A DNA stretch of 64,000 nt. It comes from Nocardioides coralli (GTDB taxonomy: Bacteria > Actinomycetota > Actinomycetes > Propionibacteriales > Nocardioidaceae). The first letter of the stretch is position 1; each line of letters begins with the position of its first letter. Location of the stretch: contig NZ_CP082273.1 of assembly GCF_019880385.1 (NCBI RefSeq), positions 434,001 to 498,000 on the forward strand, in the 5' to 3' direction. The position numbers were made by a program, and so were the translations under genes. Below are positions 60,311-64,000 of this stretch, in pieces. Under the pieces are notes generated by a model, which was given only the letters and a program-made list of their open reading frames with translations, did no database searches and was not told the DNA's origin.

Positions 60311-62634
60311 GCCGCACTCCTGGTCGGTACCGCTTCCGGGCGTGTGGAGACCTGCCGTGGGGTCACGACCCAACGGCGTTCGCCCGCCAGCTCCTTCAGC
60401 TGGGCGACCCGGGCGATGACGTTCTTGAACTCGGTGTAGAAGAGGGAGGCGACCACCAGGTAGGCCCAGAACCAGGCACGGCGCTGCCGGATCTCGGGTG
60501 CGCCGAGCAGGTAGGCGAACAGCACCTGTCCGGGACCGACCGACAGCGTGAAGATGGTGGTCAGCACGAAGACCGGGATGACCCAGTCGAGCTGCTCCTG
60601 ACCGCCCTCGCGCCAGATCATGAAGGCCACGAGCGGGAACATCTGGATCGACAGCCACGGGTAGATCTCGCGCCAGCCGAGCAGGAAGAAGAGCCCGAGC
60701 TTGTTGCGCAGCGAGAGGTGGGAGGCCTTCCACCCGCGGAGCAGGTGCCGCATCGACACCTGGAACCAGCCCTGGGCCCACCGCATCCGCTGGTGCCACA
60801 GGGCCTTCCACGTCGTCGGCGCCAGCTCGCGGCTGAGCAGCCCCGGGTCGGAGGCGATCCGACGCCCGTTCTGCAGGGCCCGCATGCTCGAGTCGATGTC
60901 CTCGGTGAGCATCCGTCCCTGCATGCGCGCGTGCCGCAGCGCCTGGGTGCGCCAGTAGCCGTTGGAGCCACCGAAGATGCCGAAGCCGTGCAGGCGGGCG
61001 CGGCCCGGGTGGCTGACGGCGTAGATCGCCTCGAACTCGACCGCGACGGTCTGCGCGGTGAGCGTGGTGTCGCCGTTGCGGACGACGCAGTGTCCCTGCA
61101 CGACGTCGTAGCCGTGGGAGAGCCAGCGCCAGGCGCGCTGGAAGGAGCCGGGGTCGGGGTGGTGGTCGGCGTCGAAGACGCCGGTGATCTCGCCGTCGAC
61201 GATCGCCAGGGCGGTGTTGACGTTCTGGGCCTTGGAGGTGCTGCCGTCGACGCGGAAGGGCACGAACCGGTGGTCGCGTCGGGCGAGGTCGGCCAGGCGA
61301 TCCTCGATCGGCATCGGGTGCGGGGTGTTGTAGGCGAGGACGACCTGCAGCCCGCCGGGGTAGTCCAGGGACAGGAAGTGCTCGACGGTGTCCATGACGG
61401 TGGCGGCCTCGTTGGGCAGGTAGGCCGCGATGATGGCCGAGGCTCGCGGTGGGGGACCGGCAGCCTCCCGCGGTGGTCCGGTGGCCCCGAGGGCCAGGAA
61501 GCCCTCGGTCCAGATCAGTGCGGCGGTGACCACCAGCGAGAGCACGACCACCGGGTAGGCGACGCCGACCGGGTCGATGCCGAACCTGTGCAGCAGCAGG
61601 TAGCCGGCGAACGGCACCGCGAGCCCGATCATCAGCGTCACGAGGACCTGCACCGGGGTGGCGAGGTTGACCCGGTCGCGCCGCCCGGCCCGGGTGGCCT
61701 CCACGAAGGCCTGGAGCTCCGGCGACCAGCGGATCGGCATCAGGTCGAGGTGGGCGCTGGCCTGGTCGGCCGCGAGGGCGGCGCGCTCGATCGCCCGGCT
61801 GGGGTCGCGGTCGAGCGGCACGTCGCCGGCTGTCGTCCACCCGGTCACCGGCGTGACGTTGACGTGCTCGTCGTGCACGGTGAACGGGTCGGCGGCGATC
61901 GCCGAGGCGACCTCGGCCAGCCGGCGGGCGGCGTCCTCCGCCGGGGTGTCGGGCAGCACGAGCAGCAGCCCGAGCTCGCCCGATCCCCGACCGGGCAGCA
62001 GACCCGCCAGGTCGAGCGGACCGAGCCTGCCCTGCGCGACCTGTGCCGCCATCCGGACCACGTCCACCAGGCCCTGGCGCCCGAACCTCTCGGCCAGTGC
62101 CTGCTGCTCGGCGAAGTGCAGCACGGCGACCGCGGCCGACCGGAGCCCACCCTCGGAGCGACGCAGCTCCCGCTCGAGCTCGAGGACGATCCGGTCCGCG
62201 GTCAGCACCCCGACCTTGCGCGCCTCGGAAAAACCCGCCACGGACACTGGCGGCCGGTCGATGCGGGTCTGGACACGCGCCACGAGCTCGCCGAGGTCGA
62301 AGGGCTTGCGCACGTAGTCGTCGGCACCGAGCCGCAGCCCGCTCACGACGTGCTCCGGGTCGCTGAGGGTGGTCATCACCACGACGGGGACCGCGCTGGT
62401 CTCCGGGTCGGCGCGGACCTGCTCGAGCAGGCCGAACCCGTCGAGCCGGGGCATCTGGACGTCGGTGACCACGAGGTCGACGGGCGTGGAGCGCAGGTGC
62501 GCGAGCGCCTCGACGCCGTCGCCGGCGAGGAGGACGTGGTGGCCCTTGTCCTCGAGCCCGGCCGCGACGAGCTCCCGGATCATCTCGTCGTCGTCGACGA
62601 CGAGGACCCGGCCGTGGCTGGCCTCGCGCTCCAT
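60307..62634 (-). CDS. fusion: receiver domain, degenerate GGDEF, membrane family-2 glycosyltransferase
   Basis: 775 aa. Receiver (~9-125): VVDDDEMI, phospho-acceptor Asp58 (VVTDVQMP), Lys110. Residues ~150-300 resemble a GGDEF fold (AEQQALAERFGRQGLVDVVR, then VLPDTPAEDAARRLAE), but the GG(D/E)EF signature reads GRGSGELG, so cyclase activity is unlikely. Two transmembrane helices (~322-378) precede a GT2 catalytic domain: TSKAQNVNTAL, FDADHHPDPGSF (DxD), TEDIDSSMRA (base) and QRMRWAQGW (QxxRW), then about four more spans. GT2 enzymes of this shape polymerise and export polysaccharides such as cellulose or hyaluronan. Phosphorylation through the coupled HPt could control synthesis directly. 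Confidence 0.9.
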   Translation of the reverse strand: MEREASHGRVLVVDDDEMIRELVAAGLEDKGHHVLLAGDGVEALAHLRSTPVDLVVTDVQMPRLDGFGLLEQVRADPETSAVPVVVMTTLSDPEHVVSGLRLGADDYVRKPFDLGELVARVQTRIDRPPVSVAGFSEARKVGVLTADRIVLELERELRRSEGGLRSAAVAVLHFAEQQALAERFGRQGLVDVVRMAAQVAQGRLGPLDLAGLLPGRGSGELGLLLVLPDTPAEDAARRLAEVASAIAADPFTVHDEHVNVTPVTGWTTAGDVPLDRDPSRAIERAALAADQASAHLDLMPIRWSPELQAFVEATRAGRRDRVNLATPVQVLVTLMIGLAVPFAGYLLLHRFGIDPVGVAYPVVVLSLVVTAALIWTEGFLALGATGPPREAAGPPPRASAIIAAYLPNEAATVMDTVEHFLSLDYPGGLQVVLAYNTPHPMPIEDRLADLARRDHRFVPFRVDGSTSKAQNVNTALAIVDGEITGVFDADHHPDPGSFQRAWRWLSHGYDVVQGHCVVRNGDTTLTAQTVAVEFEAIYAVSHPGRARLHGFGIFGGSNGYWRTQALRHARMQGRMLTEDIDSSMRALQNGRRIASDPGLLSRELAPTTWKALWHQRMRWAQGWFQVSMRHLLRGWKASHLSLRNKLGLFFLLGWREIYPWLSIQMFPLVAFMIWREGGQEQLDWVIPVFVLTTIFTLSVGPGQVLFAYLLGAPEIRQRRAWFWAYLVVASLFYTEFKNVIARVAQLKELAGERRWVVTPRQVSTRPEAVPTRSAA

Positions 62635-62691
62635 GTCGACAGCGTAGACAGCGTCTTTGCCGTCGCGTGCCGAATCGCGGCATCGCGCCTG

Positions 62692-62764
62692 TGCCCCAGG
62701 TAGGAGTCGAACCTACGACCTTTCGCTTAGGAGGCGGCTGCTCTATCCACTGAGCTACTGGGGC
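62692..62764 (-). tRNA. tRNA-Arg (anticodon CCU)
   Basis: 73-base cloverleaf: acceptor GCCCCAG/CTGGGGC, D-arm GCTC/GAGC, loop CTCCTAA with anticodon CCT, T-arm GTAGG/CCTAC, discriminator A. CCA is not encoded. The anticodon stem GCCGC/GCGAA pairs only in its three lower positions; the top two pairs are G-A and C-A mismatches. Reads AGG codons. Confidence 0.93.
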
Positions 62765-62810
62765 TGGGACGGCGCACTGACCCGCACATCCTGTCAGGCC
62801 GCCCGCGGGT

Positions 62811-62840
62811 TTGTCGGATCGAGGTCACCCGGGCGATATT
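62811..62840 (+). promoter_or_regulatory. candidate promoter of the LCP gene
   Basis: TTGTCG (62811-62816) and GATATT (62835-62840) with an 18-base spacer. Transcription would begin close to the palindrome at 62848. Confidence 0.4.
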
Positions 62841-62847
62841 GGGACCT

Positions 62848-62863
62848 TGCACCCTAGGGTGCA
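62848..62863. promoter_or_regulatory. 16-base perfect palindrome upstream of the LCP gene (possible operator)
   Basis: TGCACCCTAGGGTGCA is fully self-complementary, with no loop, and lies at the expected transcription start of the LCP gene, 30 bases before its ATG. Perfect short palindromes at that place are typical of dimeric repressor sites; no regulator can be named. Confidence 0.4.
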
Positions 62864-62893
62864 CGTGACCGCCCACACACCGAGGTACCACCG

Positions 62894-64000
62894 ATGACCG
62901 ATCCCGTCGCGCCCGAGCCCGAGCGCGAGGTCGACGGTCCCAAGCGGCGGGGGATGACCCGCCGCAAGCACACGGTGCTGAAGGTGCTGCTGGCCAGCTC
63001 GCTGGTGCTCGCGCTGCTCACCAGCCTGGGCGTGGTCTACCTCTACCGCCACCTCAACGGGAACCTCACGGTCGTCGACATCGAGGGGCAGCTCACCGAC
63101 CGGCCCGACAAGGAGTCGGTGGACGAGCCGCAGCAGCCGCTCAACATCCTGGTCATGGGGTCCGACGACCGCGACCAGGAGGGCAACAACATCGACGGCC
63201 TCACCGGTGGGGGGCAGCGGTCGGACACCACCATCCTCTTCCACCTCTCCGGCGACCGCGAGCGCGCCTACGGCGTCAGCATCCCCCGCGACACCATCGT
63301 CGACCGGCCCGACTGCATCGACGCCCAGGGAGAGACGATCCCGGGCGCCACCGACGCGATGTGGAACGAGGCCTTCAACGTCGGCGGGCCGACCTGCACC
63401 GTCCAGCAGTTCGAGGAGCTCACCGACGTCTTCATCGACCACATCGTGGTGGTCGACTTCGCCGGGTTCGAGGACATGGTGGACGCCATCGACGGGGTGC
63501 CGGTCTGCATCCCCGAGGACATCAACGACCCCGCCCACGGCATCAACATCCCCGCCGGCACCCGCGAGATCGAGGGTCGCGAGGCCCTCAACTACGTGCG
63601 CGCCCGCTACACCCTCGGCGACGGCTCCGACATCAGCCGGATCAAGCGGCAGCAGGCCTTCATCGCCGCGATGGCCAAGAAGGTGATCTCGGCCGACACC
63701 CTGGCCCGCGTCGACCGGCTGGTCGGCTTCCTCAACGCGGCCACCCAGTCGCTCACGGTGGACGAGGACCTCGAGAACGTCGTCAAGATCGCCCGGATCG
63801 GCGTCGGCTTCAACGGCATCGGGCTCGACAACATCAAGTTCCTCACCGCACCCAACGCCTACTACCCGACCGACTCGGAGTTCTCCGGCCGGGTCTACCT
63901 CGAGAAGTCGGCCGACCGGCTCTGGCGCGAGCTCGCGGCCGACGAGCCGCTGAGCAAGCGGTTCACCGGCGACGCCATCAGCGCAGGCAAGGTGCCCGGC
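62894..64000 (+). CDS. LytR-CpsA-Psr (LCP) family cell-wall glycopolymer ligase, 3' truncated by window end
   Basis: 369 codons present, no stop before the window ends. Cytoplasmic basic N-terminus (GPKRRGMTRRKHT), one transmembrane helix (about 27-49), then the extracytoplasmic LCP domain: NILVMGSDDRD (~85), RSDTTILFHLSGDRERA (~110), VSIPRDTIV with the catalytic Arg, and NYVRARYTLGDGSDISRIKR (~235). LCP enzymes attach glycopolymers from lipid carriers to peptidoglycan. It lies beside, but divergent from, the REC-glycosyltransferase gene, with tRNA-Arg between. Confidence 0.93.
   Translation, partial: MTDPVAPEPEREVDGPKRRGMTRRKHTVLKVLLASSLVLALLTSLGVVYLYRHLNGNLTVVDIEGQLTDRPDKESVDEPQQPLNILVMGSDDRDQEGNNIDGLTGGGQRSDTTILFHLSGDRERAYGVSIPRDTIVDRPDCIDAQGETIPGATDAMWNEAFNVGGPTCTVQQFEELTDVFIDHIVVVDFAGFEDMVDAIDGVPVCIPEDINDPAHGINIPAGTREIEGREALNYVRARYTLGDGSDISRIKRQQAFIAAMAKKVISADTLARVDRLVGFLNAATQSLTVDEDLENVVKIARIGVGFNGIGLDNIKFLTAPNAYYPTDSEFSGRVYLEKSADRLWRELAADEPLSKRFTGDAISAGKVPG

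Noticed and set aside
60307..61500. Separate glycosyltransferase gene starting internally after the GGDEF-like region
   Set aside because: The frame is continuous with the receiver, no ribosome site or -10 element precedes any internal start that I could see, and the transmembrane helices join the parts.
62692..62764. Integration site of a mobile element at tRNA-Arg
   Set aside because: No integrase, no direct repeat of the tRNA 3' end nearby, and flanking genes look like ordinary chromosome.

Overview
The window comes from a high-G+C Gram-positive bacterium, almost certainly an actinobacterium and most likely of the Nocardioidaceae (Nocardioides-like). This is inference from gene content and order, not from a search. 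Supporting signs are strong G/C third-position bias, many GTG/TTG starts, many start codons 6-7 bases downstream of a TANNNT -10 element (leaderless transcription), and the order rpmG, hadA/hadB-like, murB, tRNA-Trp, secE, nusG, rplK, rplA, rplJ, rplL, mkl-type ATPase, rpoB, rpoC seen in mycobacteria and relatives. A complete Mce import operon lies inside that block. No phage, IS element, integrase or CRISPR array is visible.

Layout. 1-4912: rpmG, two MaoC-like dehydratase subunits and murB in overlapping frames, then add and aspC on the other strand, tRNA-Trp and secE. 4909-8614: nusG, rplK-rplA and rplJ-rplL, with hairpin terminators and a structured L10 leader with an attenuator-like stem. 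8814-20046: a polycistronic Mce system (ATPase, two YrbE/MlaE permeases, six MCE proteins including one lipoprotein, two Mce-associated membrane proteins, the second with a degenerate J-domain). 20289-27701: rpoB (TTG start) and rpoC, a strong terminator, then an unusual array of 9-base motifs in exact 32-base phase, first in one and then in the opposite orientation.

27980-50870 holds ordinary chromosomal genes in short operons: SnoaL-like and DUF429 proteins; a NarL-type two-component system; a TlpA/CcdA thiol-redox pair; a PCD-VOC fusion; a geranylgeranyl-reductase-type flavoprotein with an acyltransferase; a tandem Nudix protein; a hydroxyacid-oxoacid transhydrogenase coupled to an FAD/Fe-S D-2-hydroxyacid dehydrogenase (a possible D-2-hydroxyglutarate cycle); methyltransferases; topoisomerase IB; a macrodomain protein; serC; a putative secreted M15-like peptidase; an acetyltransferase broken by one in-frame TAG; citrate synthase; and pdxH.

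50871-64000: an orphan 12-codon ORF with an extreme Shine-Dalgarno sequence followed by four consecutive hairpins; a GH13 glucosidase; thioesterase-like protein and photolyase; a DtxR/IdeR regulator; sirtuin and DUF2277; a secreted beta-propeller protein; a trans-acting enoyl-reductase-like protein; and an HPt protein translationally coupled to a rare fusion of receiver, degenerate GGDEF and membrane family-2 glycosyltransferase. Then come tRNA-Arg(CCU) and the start of a LytR-CpsA-Psr cell-wall ligase gene that runs off the window. The fusion with its HPt partner, the 32-base phased array and the orphan structured RNA are the three places most likely to hold undescribed biology.
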